This document shows, piece after piece, positions 55,471-63,883 of a stretch of DNA of 64,000 bases. The notes below the pieces were generated by a model. It ran no database searches. It was not told the DNA's origin and was given only the letters and a program-made list of their open reading frames with translations. The stretch is from Candidatus Sulfotelmatobacter sp. Its GTDB lineage: Bacteria > Acidobacteriota > Terriglobia > Terriglobales > Acidobacteriaceae. How positions within the stretch are numbered: the first letter of the stretch is position 1; every line of letters starts with the position of its first letter. A program made the translations under genes and the position numbers. The stretch spans positions 1 to 64,000 of the forward strand of contig JAOAPI010000160.1 in assembly GCA_025462865.1 (NCBI GenBank). The letters are read 5' to 3'.

Positions 55471-56442
55471 ATGTCCGCACTCGTAATTGCTCTGCTCGTG
55501 TTCGTGGTAGTTGCGCTGGCAACTTTTGTCGGCGTGTCTCTCGTCGATCAACGCCGTGCCCAGTCGCGCCTCATCAAAGATCGTCTGGCCACGGCGCAGA
55601 AGGCCCCGGAACGGGATCCAAATGAAGAACTCGCGTTACTGCGCGACGAACAACTCAGCAAGATCCCCGCCCTCGATACTCTGTTGCGACGCTCGGCCCG
55701 TGTTTCGGCCATTCAAGATTCACTGCTCCAGGCTGGAATGAAATTTCGAGCCGGCAATTTTCTGGTCCTGTGCTTGCTTTGCGGTGGTGTGGCGGGACTT
55801 GCAACGCTGCTCTGGAGCAGAAATCCCGCCGTCGGCTGGGCTGGCCTCATCATCGGCGCATTCCTTCCCTATTCATTTGTGTCCTATCGCCGCCAGAAGC
55901 GTTTCGAAAAAATCGAAGAGCAATTTCCGGAGGCCATCGACACCCTGGCTCGCGCCGTTCGCGCCGGGCACGCCTTCACTACCGCGCTGGAAATGATTTC
56001 CAGTGAAGTCGCCGAGCCTTTGGCCAGCGAATTCCGCCAACTCTATGAAGAGCAAAAATTCGGCATGCCCGTCCGCGACGCCCTCATGAATCTCACTGAG
56101 CGTGTGCCTCTGGTCGATGTCAAGTTCTTCGTCACAGCCGTTATGCTCCAGCGTGAAACCGGAGGCAACCTGGCGGAAATCCTCGACAATCTTTCCTACG
56201 TGATCCGTGAACGATTCAAGATTCAGCGCCAGGTCAAAGTTCATACTGCCCAGGGCCGTCTCACGATGGCCTTGCTGATGGCTATGCCGCCCGCGGTGGT
56301 GGCGATTCTTTTGATGTTCAGTCCGGATTTCGTCCGGCCTCTTTTTTATGATCCGATTGGACATACTCTTCTCGTTTCGAGTATCGCCTTGCAAACGATT
56401 GGCTATTTCGTAATCCGGAAAATTATCAAGATCCAGGTTTGA
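55471..56442 (+). CDS. tadB: Tad pilus inner-membrane protein TadB
   Basis: A 323-residue type II secretion system F-domain protein. N-terminal membrane helix (LVIALLVFVVVALATFVGVS), a second pair about 95-135, then the cytoplasmic F domain 'EEQFPEAIDTLARAVRAGHAFTTALEM' (about 150-180), and C-terminal helices. It forms the inner-membrane platform with TadC. It is coupled to tadC, which starts 2 bases after its stop. Confidence 0.94.
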   Translation: MSALVIALLVFVVVALATFVGVSLVDQRRAQSRLIKDRLATAQKAPERDPNEELALLRDEQLSKIPALDTLLRRSARVSAIQDSLLQAGMKFRAGNFLVLCLLCGGVAGLATLLWSRNPAVGWAGLIIGAFLPYSFVSYRRQKRFEKIEEQFPEAIDTLARAVRAGHAFTTALEMISSEVAEPLASEFRQLYEEQKFGMPVRDALMNLTERVPLVDVKFFVTAVMLQRETGGNLAEILDNLSYVIRERFKIQRQVKVHTAQGRLTMALLMAMPPAVVAILLMFSPDFVRPLFYDPIGHTLLVSSIALQTIGYFVIRKIIKIQV

Positions 56443-56443
56443 A

Positions 56444-57346
56444 ATGCCGGTAATGATTCTGACCATCGTCGTCTTCGTGACCGTTGTGCTGGTGGTGTTT
56501 GCATTCGGCGCGGCTGCCGCCACTCCCACTTCGGTGCTTGGCGCCCGTTTGCGAGCGCTCGGTGGACAGCCCGCTCAAGCTCCAGAGAAGTCTGCGGTGA
56601 AAGTCAGAGAGCGCATCGAGCAGGCTCTCGATCCCATCAGCAAGGCAATTCCGCTTTCGCCCTCCGACGTTACCCGCACCCGCGCCTGGTTAATCCAGGC
56701 CGGACTCCGCGAGCCACGCCACGTCAGCTACTATTTCGGATCGCGTCTCTTGCTGGCATTCCTGGGACTGGCCGGCGTTGTCGCCTTTTCTGGCTTCTCC
56801 AGCCTGTCTTTGCTCGTCTGCGTGCCCGCGCTCGGGTTCTTCATTCCACGCTTCTTCTTGAAGCGCATGATCAAAGACCGCCAACAGCGCATTCGCATCG
56901 CGCTCCCGGATGCTCTCGATCTCACGGTAATCTGCGTCGAAGCCGGATTGGCGCTGGATCAGGCGTTGATGCGTGTAGGTAAAGATCTACACCATACCCA
57001 TCCCGACTTAAGCGACGAGTTTCATCTTGTAAACCTTGGGATGCGCGCAGGTAAGCCTCGTGCCGAGGCCCTTCGCAATCTGGTGGATCGCACCGGCGTC
57101 GACGACATTAAATCTCTGGTGGGCACTCTCATTCAGACGGATCGCTTCGGCACCAGCGTTGCTCAGGCATTGCGCGTTCACTCGGATTCTTTACGCACCG
57201 CGCGTCGCCAGCGTGCCGAGGAGCAGGCTGCCAAGACGACTATCAAAATGGTTCCTCCTCTGGTCTTGTTTATTCTCGTGCCGTTTCTTTTCGTCACGGT
57301 CGGTCCGGCGCTTATCCAGGCCTATCACTCTCTCGTTAACAAGTGA
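56444..57346 (+). CDS. tadC: Tad pilus inner-membrane protein TadC
   Basis: A 300-residue paralogue of TadB, with T2SS F domain 'IRIALPDALDLTVICVEAGLALDQALMRV' (about 145-175), an N-terminal helix, and C-terminal helices ('VPPLVLFILVPFLFVTVGPAL'). It completes the inner-membrane platform. Typical Tad loci continue with tadD and the minor pilins tadE/F/G; none is seen after this gene in the window. Confidence 0.93.
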   Translation: MPVMILTIVVFVTVVLVVFAFGAAAATPTSVLGARLRALGGQPAQAPEKSAVKVRERIEQALDPISKAIPLSPSDVTRTRAWLIQAGLREPRHVSYYFGSRLLLAFLGLAGVVAFSGFSSLSLLVCVPALGFFIPRFFLKRMIKDRQQRIRIALPDALDLTVICVEAGLALDQALMRVGKDLHHTHPDLSDEFHLVNLGMRAGKPRAEALRNLVDRTGVDDIKSLVGTLIQTDRFGTSVAQALRVHSDSLRTARRQRAEEQAAKTTIKMVPPLVLFILVPFLFVTVGPALIQAYHSLVNK

Positions 57347-57386
57347 AAAGATCTGAAGCGCAACCCTCAAAGAATGCGGGAATTTC

Positions 57387-57770
57387 ATGCCGGGATTAGT
57401 CCCATGCGGTCAGGCATTCAATCAGACCCGCCAAGTCTTTGTTGCCACTGAACTTGCTGTCGCGCAGACTCACTGGTCCCGGTTGCGCGGCCTTCTGGCA
57501 ACCTCCCCAGATGACTTCAGTAACGGCCGCGGACTCTGGATTCGGCCCTGCCGGGGCGTCCACACTCTTGCCATGCGATTCCCCATTGACGTAGTCTATT
57601 TAGACCGCGCGGGGACGGTGGTGCACGTCGAGCACAACCTCCAGCCCTGGCGCTTCTCTCCCGTCCGCATGCAGGCAGCTTCAGTTCTGGAGTTACCCAG
57701 CCACACCGTGGCCAGAACCGGAACCGCATTGGGCGATAGGATTGAAATCAAAATGAAGGAGACGGGCTAG
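57387..57770 (+). CDS. DUF192 family protein
   Basis: A 127-residue DUF192 protein: 'TRGLWIRPCRGVHTLAMRFPIDVVYLDRAG' region (about 50-75) with the conserved LWIRPC-HT-MRF-IDVVYLD pattern, and 'VHVEHNLQPWRFSP'. Family members are small beta-barrel proteins, often exported, of unknown function; no signal peptide is evident here. It follows tadC with a 40-base gap, and the TonB-like gene comes next, so it may be part of the same transcript. Confidence 0.85.
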   Translation: MPGLVPCGQAFNQTRQVFVATELAVAQTHWSRLRGLLATSPDDFSNGRGLWIRPCRGVHTLAMRFPIDVVYLDRAGTVVHVEHNLQPWRFSPVRMQAASVLELPSHTVARTGTALGDRIEIKMKETG

Positions 57771-57822
57771 CTGCCGTTTCTCTTCGACGATTAACCCCCA
57801 CGACCGAATCACAAACTCTCGC

Positions 57823-60342
57823 TTGGCCGAAACACTCCAACTCGGAGAAATCAAGATTATTCAGCTTGACCATGCGCCCAGGCTGCAGGTCGAATGGTCC
57901 TCCCGTTGGGACGATTTTGTCACCTCGATCGGTCCTGCTCTCGCGCGCTCCGGTCCACGTCTTGCCGGAGAAGCTCCGTTCGGCATTTTGCCTTACCGCG
58001 GATTAGTCGCTTCGTTTTTGCTGGAATGTTTTTTGCTCTTCGTCATCGCCGTCGTCCCTCGTCAAATTGAGCGGCTGCGCCCCTATGCCCCACCCAGGCT
58101 GACTCCCGATGAAGTCATCTACTATTCGGCTGACGAATTGCCGCGCACTGAAGATCTCGGCGGCGCTCAATCCGGTGCGGCCGGCCGAGCCGGCGGCCAG
58201 CAAGCACATCACCGCACTCAAACCATTCGGGTGGCGCGCGGAACTTCCCTCGCTTCACAAGTTGTCGACGCTCCCAATCTCAAACTTCCTTCTTCCATCG
58301 CAGCCGTGGCCAACCTGCTCGCCTTCAAGTCCAACCCCGGTCCGCCTCCTGCCGAAGGACTTCACTCTTCCATCATTGCGCCAAGACTTTCCGCAAACGT
58401 AATCGCTCCGGCTCCGGTCGACGTAACCCGCGATCACTCACGCACAGGAATCTCTCTGGATTCCATCGTGCCACCCGCTCCCAACGTTTCGGCTGCCAGG
58501 CATCGCAGCGCTCCTGACTTGAACGCAGCAGTAGTCGCGCCGGCACCCAGCGTCCGCTCCGAGCACACGCTGGTCGCGCCGTCTCTGAGCACCAGCATCA
58601 TTGCGCCGGCGCCTAACGTGTCGCGAGAACGCACGGTGACCGCGCCCTCTTTGACAGCAAATGTAATTAGTCCGGCACCCACACAGATCTCGCGTGACCA
58701 GGCCCGTTCAAGTCCGACGCTCACCACAAGGGTGATTCTTCCCGCTTCAATGTCCGTTAGTCGCGAGGTAGCGCCCTCACGAGTGCAGATGAATAACTTC
58801 GCGGTCGTGCCTCCGCCCGTTTCCTCGCCTGAGCGCGAAAGTGCGCGCGTTTCGAAACTCAATCTCCCCGCACCCTCAGTTGTTGCTCCGCCACCATCCG
58901 CCGATTCGGGACGCTCATTGCGCCGGCTCGAAAGCGGAAGCGCAAGTGCCGCCGTGGTTCCTCCGCCGCCCACGCAAAGCGCGAATGGATCATTTGTCAG
59001 CAGCGTCATTGGCAAATTATTCGGCACGCAGGATGTTGTTCCGCCGCCGCCGACGTTATCTACGGGCGCTCGCACTTCCTCTGGCGGTGGGCTCGCTGCC
59101 AACGTCGTGCCGCCGCCACCGTCAGCTTCCAGTTCTGCCGCTGGTGCAGGCTCGGGGATCTCACGTCGCGCTTCACTGGCGGCAAATATCGTTCCGCCAC
59201 CACCATCCATGAGCGGATCATACGCAACCGGCACAGCGGGATCGGGAACATCGCGTCGTACTTCGCCGAACGCCAGTATTGTTCCGCCTCCGCCGTCCCT
59301 CACAGGTTCAGGCTCGGGCAGCGCCGCCGGAAATCGAACCGCTGGGGGGACGGGCTTGGGGAACAGCCTGGCCAGTAATGTCATTCCGCCACCTCCAGTT
59401 ATCGGCGCGGGATCCGGCGTATCGGGCTCCGGCAGAAAGGGCGTCGGCCTCGGTGCTTCCGGCGACGGCTCAGCTCTCGCTCCACCTGTGGGTGCTGGCG
59501 GAAACAACGACAATTCCGGAGTTGTTGTGTCGGCGCAGCCTGGCTCGGCGGTAGGCATACCAGGCACCGGTGGCAAAGGCTCGCTCGCAATGTCACCGTC
59601 CGGTAGCGACAAACCGGGCCTCGGCGGCTCTGGTGGCGGTACCGGACTCGTTCACGGCGAAGGGCCGGGTAGCACCCTGACCGGAGAAGCTACTGGCGCG
59701 GGCAAGTCAGGAGCTGGCCACGCTGCCGACCTGAACTCCCGCGGAGGCATTTCTCCTACCCCCGGGCCCGGCGGTGCCGGCAGCGCTCCCACAGGCTCTC
59801 CCGCGGTCCGCGGAGTCGATGTCCGCGGCGGCAGCACAATCGTCACATTACCCAGCTTCGGGTCCGATAGCGGCTCTGACCCCAATCTTCCCGGGCGCTC
59901 CTCGGTAAAAGCGCAGCAGGGTCCGGCCATCACCATTGTTGCAACCTCGCGGTCCGGCGGAGCTTTTGATTTCTACGGAAAACTTCCCGGTGACAATTAC
60001 ACAGTTTATGTGGACACACCCATCGGCACAGTGGTCATGCAATTTGCCGAAGCCAATCCCGCCGGCGCTCCCGCGCACGCCGGAGCTCTGACCGGCCCTC
60101 AGGGCCTTCGCACCAATTTGCCCACAGACCTCCCGCACGCGCGCATCGTGATCAAAGGCAAACTCGATGCCTCCGGCAACCTGAGAAATTTGCTCGTCCT
60201 CGAACCCGGACCAGCCAACATGACGGCCACGATCATGGCTGCGCTGCCCACCTGGAAGTTCCGTCCTGCCATGCGCGGCGCGCAGCCAGTTGAAGTAAAC
60301 GCCATCCTCGGCTTCAACATCGACACCAGCGATCGCTACTGA
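57823..60342 (+). CDS. TonB-like protein with long Pro/Gly/Ser repeat region
   Basis: An 839-residue protein that starts at a TTG (57823), with no better start nearby. One membrane segment (about 66-83, SFLLECFLLFVIAVV) gives an N-in topology. From about 185 to 535 come degenerate repeats of about 24 residues with cores VIAPAP, SLxxxIIAPAP or IVPPPP; a Gly/Ser-rich stretch follows to about 660. The C-terminal about 100 residues end 'LPTWKFRPAMRGAQPVEVN', the TonB C-terminal style (Trp-x-Phe-x-Pro-Ala). It probably spans the periplasm to couple energy or contact an outer-membrane partner. No ExbBD or TonB receptor is adjacent. Confidence 0.7.
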   Translation: MAETLQLGEIKIIQLDHAPRLQVEWSSRWDDFVTSIGPALARSGPRLAGEAPFGILPYRGLVASFLLECFLLFVIAVVPRQIERLRPYAPPRLTPDEVIYYSADELPRTEDLGGAQSGAAGRAGGQQAHHRTQTIRVARGTSLASQVVDAPNLKLPSSIAAVANLLAFKSNPGPPPAEGLHSSIIAPRLSANVIAPAPVDVTRDHSRTGISLDSIVPPAPNVSAARHRSAPDLNAAVVAPAPSVRSEHTLVAPSLSTSIIAPAPNVSRERTVTAPSLTANVISPAPTQISRDQARSSPTLTTRVILPASMSVSREVAPSRVQMNNFAVVPPPVSSPERESARVSKLNLPAPSVVAPPPSADSGRSLRRLESGSASAAVVPPPPTQSANGSFVSSVIGKLFGTQDVVPPPPTLSTGARTSSGGGLAANVVPPPPSASSSAAGAGSGISRRASLAANIVPPPPSMSGSYATGTAGSGTSRRTSPNASIVPPPPSLTGSGSGSAAGNRTAGGTGLGNSLASNVIPPPPVIGAGSGVSGSGRKGVGLGASGDGSALAPPVGAGGNNDNSGVVVSAQPGSAVGIPGTGGKGSLAMSPSGSDKPGLGGSGGGTGLVHGEGPGSTLTGEATGAGKSGAGHAADLNSRGGISPTPGPGGAGSAPTGSPAVRGVDVRGGSTIVTLPSFGSDSGSDPNLPGRSSVKAQQGPAITIVATSRSGGAFDFYGKLPGDNYTVYVDTPIGTVVMQFAEANPAGAPAHAGALTGPQGLRTNLPTDLPHARIVIKGKLDASGNLRNLLVLEPGPANMTATIMAALPTWKFRPAMRGAQPVEVNAILGFNIDTSDRY

Positions 60343-60478
60343 ACGATCGTTACTGAACGATGGAGACTGCGCGATTCCTGCTGAGTGTTTCCACCAATCG
60401 TCACGAGCCAGCATTTCAGTTGTTCCGTACGAGTAGAGTACCTGGAAGAATACTGTGGGATACCGTGGAAGAGTCCCG

Positions 60479-60540
60479 TGGAAGAGCGGCGCTTCAGCGC
60501 CGCGTAAAGCCTCTAAAATAAAATCGGGCTTCAGCCCTAG
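60479..60540. repeat. Dispersed REP-like repeat, copy 1
   Basis: Begins GTGGAAGAGCGG; a perfect 8-bp hairpin GCGGCGCT-TC-AGCGCCGC lies at 60487-60504, followed by GTAAAG and a GGGCTTCAGCCC hairpin. It shares its frame with the element at 62926. It lies in the 194-base gap after the TonB-like gene. Confidence 0.6.
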
Positions 60541-61280
60541 CTTTGCAACCGCAGCCGCGCCAACAGCGCATACGCCTTCCTGAACCACGGACGCTCCCGC
60601 CGCCGCTGGTAAGCCGGCATCGCTGGCCTTTTATCCAGAATTTTCTGCACCCACGCACGCGCCTCTTCGTTACGATCCTGGCCATGCAGAAATAACGCGT
60701 AGTTGTAGTAAGTTTCGGAGCTGGTGGAAATCTTCGTCGTCTCCCGAAAGAGAGTGTCGGCTTTTTCCACTTGCCGCGTTTGTGCGTAGGCATGGGCGAG
60801 CAGCCCTCTGGCACGATGAAAATCGTAAGTGGGATCCGCCGCAACAGCATGCTCAAGATCGGGAACCGCCGCTGCGAAATCTTCGAGTTCGACCTCCGCT
60901 ACGCCCCGGCGATAGAACGGATCCACGGAATCGGTTCGTGACGAAATGGCCTTATCGTAGCAGGCGCGGGCACGCGAGAACTCGCCGTCGTCGAGGTACA
61001 GTAAGCCAAGTTCTTCGTAGTTGCCGGCGGAAGGATTATCCAGAATCGCGGCTTCAAGTTCGCGAATGCGCCGGCGGCGCGGAAAAACCTGAAAAGAAGT
61101 TCGAAGCAGTCCCGCATCGGGAATAACTTCGGCAACAATGTAGACCAGCGCTCCGACCCATCCCAGAAACAGGATGATAAATATCCAGTAGGTATCCGGC
61201 CGCCGGCGGATGAAATGTACAATCGCCACCGCCTGCAGGACAAATCCCCACCCACCCAGAAAAAATAGAAGTGATCCCAT
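60537..61280 (-). CDS. Membrane-anchored TPR protein
   Basis: A 247-residue protein. Two N-terminal hydrophobic segments ('LLFFLGGWGFVLQAVAIVHFI', 'WIFIILFLGWVGALVYIVAEV') resemble the phospholipase-D-like N-terminal membrane module. From about 70 on, TPR repeats: 'NYEELGLLYLDDGEFSRARA', 'FYRRGVAEVELEDFAAAVPDL', and 'GLLAHAYAQTRQVEKADTLF'. It ends in a basic tail. A scaffold role is likely; partners are unknown. It is a lone gene. Confidence 0.8.
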   Translation of the reverse strand: MGSLLFFLGGWGFVLQAVAIVHFIRRRPDTYWIFIILFLGWVGALVYIVAEVIPDAGLLRTSFQVFPRRRRIRELEAAILDNPSAGNYEELGLLYLDDGEFSRARACYDKAISSRTDSVDPFYRRGVAEVELEDFAAAVPDLEHAVAADPTYDFHRARGLLAHAYAQTRQVEKADTLFRETTKISTSSETYYNYALFLHGQDRNEEARAWVQKILDKRPAMPAYQRRRERPWFRKAYALLARLRLQS

Positions 61281-61394
61281 GGAATGCGAAATATAACATG
61301 GGACCGATTACCCGCTTCAGAAGCCGTCCCAAGCAGGCGAATGCGACACACACTCAACCATGATTAAGGCGTCTAGAGGAATTCCCTGGAAACC

Positions 61395-61814
61395 TTACGG
61401 GCAAGTGAGGCTTGCGGTGCCCCTAACCATAGTGCCAGTCGCCGCGGTTCCGGTGGCGGCATTCGTGGACGCGGCAGCGGTTATCGTTACCGCACCGGAA
61501 GCCCCGCCCACGCATTGAAAGGTTGCGGTTCCAGTACCAGTCCCCACAAGGGTCGCGATCATGGGATCAGAAACCGCCCAGCTTCCCGAGTAAGGCGCGG
61601 CAAACGTCACCGGTGAAGGAGACGGGGATTTGCTGAATGTGCCCGTCGCTGTGAATTGCACCTGAGCGTTTGGATTACTCTGAGCATCCGCCGTTGCAGG
61701 GACAACTGCAATCGACTGCAGCACGCGGTTTGAGCTCGACGATCCACATCCCAAGGCTTGAACAACTAACATAGACATGAACAAAATCATCGTCATGTTC
61801 TTGCGGTTCGGCAT
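61395..61814 (-). CDS. Small Ig-like (Big_2-type) lipoprotein
   Basis: A 139-residue exported lipoprotein: signal MPNRKNMTMILFMSMLVVQALGC with lipobox QALGC. The mature part is a single Big_2/Ig-like beta-sandwich ('LQSIAVVPATADAQSNPNAQVQFTATGTF', then 'GSWAVSDPMIATLVGTGTGT'). Such domains often sit in surface or adhesion proteins. Two Cys near the C-terminus may form a disulphide. No operon partner is seen, and no known regulatory element was recognised in the 180-base gap upstream. Confidence 0.75.
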   Translation of the reverse strand: MPNRKNMTMILFMSMLVVQALGCGSSSSNRVLQSIAVVPATADAQSNPNAQVQFTATGTFSKSPSPSPVTFAAPYSGSWAVSDPMIATLVGTGTGTATFQCVGGASGAVTITAAASTNAATGTAATGTMVRGTASLTCP

Positions 61815-61994
61815 GGCAACCTCCCCTTAGCTTCCCAGGCATAAACCCTTAAACCCCTGGGAATGCACTGCCTCCCAGAACCCCGGCATCGGCGACAAGT
61901 TGTCTCCATTACCGGCTTTATTTCTACCCACGGGTCACGCGGAGTAAACCAATCGACAGCATGCTTTAGGAAAACTCGGATGGTAAACTTATGA

Positions 61995-62846
61995 GTGGTC
62001 AAGCCCTTCACGCGTTCCGTTCGTCTCCTGGCGTCTGATATCGACGGCACGTTACTCAATCCGCAGTTCCAGATTTCCGAGGGCGACCTCACCGCGCTTC
62101 GTCGGGCCCATGCAGCCGGCATCGAGATCGTGCTGGTCACCGGACGCCGGCACACCTTCGCCATGCCCATTGCTAAACAGTTGGGTTTTGATTTGTGGCT
62201 GATTAGTTCAAACGGTGCGGTCACACGATCGCTGGCGGGTGAAACTTTCCATCGCGACCTGATGCCACGCGAAGTCTGCCGCGAGCTATGCGGAGCGATG
62301 CAAGAATTTCGCGGAAACACCGTTCTCACATTTGATAATGAAACCAAAGGCGCCATCGTGTTGGAGCACCTTGACGATTTGAATGCCAGCATCCGCCGCT
62401 GGCTGGAAAAAAACATGGACTACATCGAATTTGTTGTGCCCATCGAGAAGTCCCTTGTGAACGATCCGGTGCAAGCCATGTTTTGCGGATCGACAGCGCG
62501 TATGCTCGACGCCTTGCGGGCGCTGGAAGCGAGCGGCATGGGCAAGCGTGTTACCGTCCTTCGCACCGAATATCCCGAACGGGATCTCTCCATGATCGAC
62601 GTTCTCAATACGGGATGTTCCAAGGGTCATGCGCTGGAGCGATGGGCCGCGCATCGGGGTTACCGCCGCGAGCAGGTCATGGCCATCGGTGACAACCACA
62701 ATGACGTCGAAATGCTTGAGTTCGCCGGCCATCCGGTTATCATGGGGAATGCCTGCGCGGAATTGCGCGACCGGGGCTGGAACATCACCCTCGGTAACGA
62801 CGCGTGCGGCGTAGCAGCCGCGCTCGCAAATGTAGTGTGCGACTAG
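61995..62846 (+). CDS. Cof-type HAD phosphatase
   Basis: A 283-residue HAD hydrolase with a GTG start: ASDIDGTLLNPQFQISEGD (catalytic Asp14 and Asp16), VLVTGRRHTFAMP (motif II), Lys region near SKGHALERWA, and 'VMAIGDNHNDVEMLEFAG' (motif IV). The cap between motifs II and III is type C2, as in Cof/YidA sugar-phosphate phosphatases. Substrate unknown. An ATG four bases upstream is out of frame, so GTG is used. Confidence 0.88.
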   Translation: MVKPFTRSVRLLASDIDGTLLNPQFQISEGDLTALRRAHAAGIEIVLVTGRRHTFAMPIAKQLGFDLWLISSNGAVTRSLAGETFHRDLMPREVCRELCGAMQEFRGNTVLTFDNETKGAIVLEHLDDLNASIRRWLEKNMDYIEFVVPIEKSLVNDPVQAMFCGSTARMLDALRALEASGMGKRVTVLRTEYPERDLSMIDVLNTGCSKGHALERWAAHRGYRREQVMAIGDNHNDVEMLEFAGHPVIMGNACAELRDRGWNITLGNDACGVAAALANVVCD

Positions 62847-62925
62847 ACGCTTCTGGCAACTCGGCGAATGATCCGACGCTTTGCGGAAGCTCGTCACGCG
62901 AACTATTCGGACAGCCCGCAGTGAC

Positions 62926-62990
62926 GTGGAAGAGCAGCGCTTTAGCGCCGCGTAAAGCGCCCCGAACCAAGCCGGCTTTAGCCTCCGAGG
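62926..62990. repeat. Dispersed REP-like repeat, copy 2
   Basis: Second copy of the element at 60479: GTGGAAGAGCAGCGC-TTT-AGCGCCGC, GTAAAGC, and a GGCTTTAGCC hairpin. It lies between the HAD phosphatase and lytic transglycosylase genes. Confidence 0.6.
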
Positions 62991-63009
62991 GACGCGTTAA
63001 ATATTGGCA

Positions 63010-63858
63010 ATGAGAATGAAGAAGACGCTCAACATCGCCGGCTGGACAACACTCCTCGCCTTACTCGCGATGACAGCTCTTCCCTGCCCCGCAGCCGATT
63101 CCGCCGTCCTCCGCAACGGATTCTCCATCCGCCACGAACGCCGCCAAATCATCGGCACAATCACCCGCCTTTTCGTCGACGGCGACGATTCGAGTTTCGT
63201 GGATATCCCTACCGCTGAGATTGACCACTTCGAAGCGGCGCCGGATTTCCCCGGTACGCCGCTGAAGACACAAGCTTCGCACCAGCAGCCTGGTCAAGCG
63301 CAGCCTGGTCAACCGCAGCCTCTTCAACCAATTGATCTGAACGAGGTTGTCAGAACCGCCAGTGGAACTTACCGGCTCGATCCCGACCTGGTCAATAGCG
63401 TCATTCGCGCCGAGAGCGGCTTCAACGTTCGCGCCGTTTCGCCGAAAGGCGCGCAGGGATTGATGCAGTTAATGCCCAAGACCGCGTCGCACCTCGGGAT
63501 TCAGAATGCCTTCGATCCGCAGGCCAACATCGATGGTGGGACGCGCTATCTGCGCGAATTGCTGGAACGCTATAACTTCGACTTGATCAAGGCCCTCGCC
63601 GCCTACAACGCCGGCCCGCAACGCGTGGAGCAATACGGAGGCGTGCCTCCCTACTACGAAACCAAAGCCTACGTGGCGCGCATCGTCCGCGACTTCAACA
63701 AGAAGAAGCTGGCCGCTCAAGCCGCATCACCGTCAACTCCCAAGAAAAATCCGGCGAAAAAATCAGCCACAAAGCCGGTTCCCCGAACCAAGCCGCATAA
63801 GTCCACCGCGCAAACCGAAGCGAAGGTAGCTCCCAGCTCGGCCAGCGAAACAAACTAG
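63010..63858 (+). CDS. Lytic transglycosylase (SLT domain)
   Basis: About 282 residues with a signal peptide (MRMKKTLNIAGWTTLLALLAMTALPCPA). After a short N-terminal domain and a Gln/Pro-rich linker, the goose-lysozyme-like SLT domain has the catalytic Glu135 in VIRAESGFNVRAVSPKGAQ, 'GLMQLMPKTASHLG', and ALAAYNAGPQRVEQYGGVPPY. It cleaves peptidoglycan with anhydromuropeptide release. A disordered Lys/Pro tail follows. A TTG at 63004 is in frame, but the ATG at 63010 is preferred. Its products feed nagZ and anmK. Confidence 0.93.
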   Translation: MRMKKTLNIAGWTTLLALLAMTALPCPAADSAVLRNGFSIRHERRQIIGTITRLFVDGDDSSFVDIPTAEIDHFEAAPDFPGTPLKTQASHQQPGQAQPGQPQPLQPIDLNEVVRTASGTYRLDPDLVNSVIRAESGFNVRAVSPKGAQGLMQLMPKTASHLGIQNAFDPQANIDGGTRYLRELLERYNFDLIKALAAYNAGPQRVEQYGGVPPYYETKAYVARIVRDFNKKKLAAQAASPSTPKKNPAKKSATKPVPRTKPHKSTAQTEAKVAPSSASETN

Positions 63859-63883
63859 ACTTACCTCAATTTCAAATCTGCTC

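Noticed and set aside
58434-59612. A 392-residue frame on the minus strand inside the TonB-like gene
   Set aside because: It is the mirror of the Pro/Gly-rich repeats, has no ribosome-binding site and no recognisable domain.
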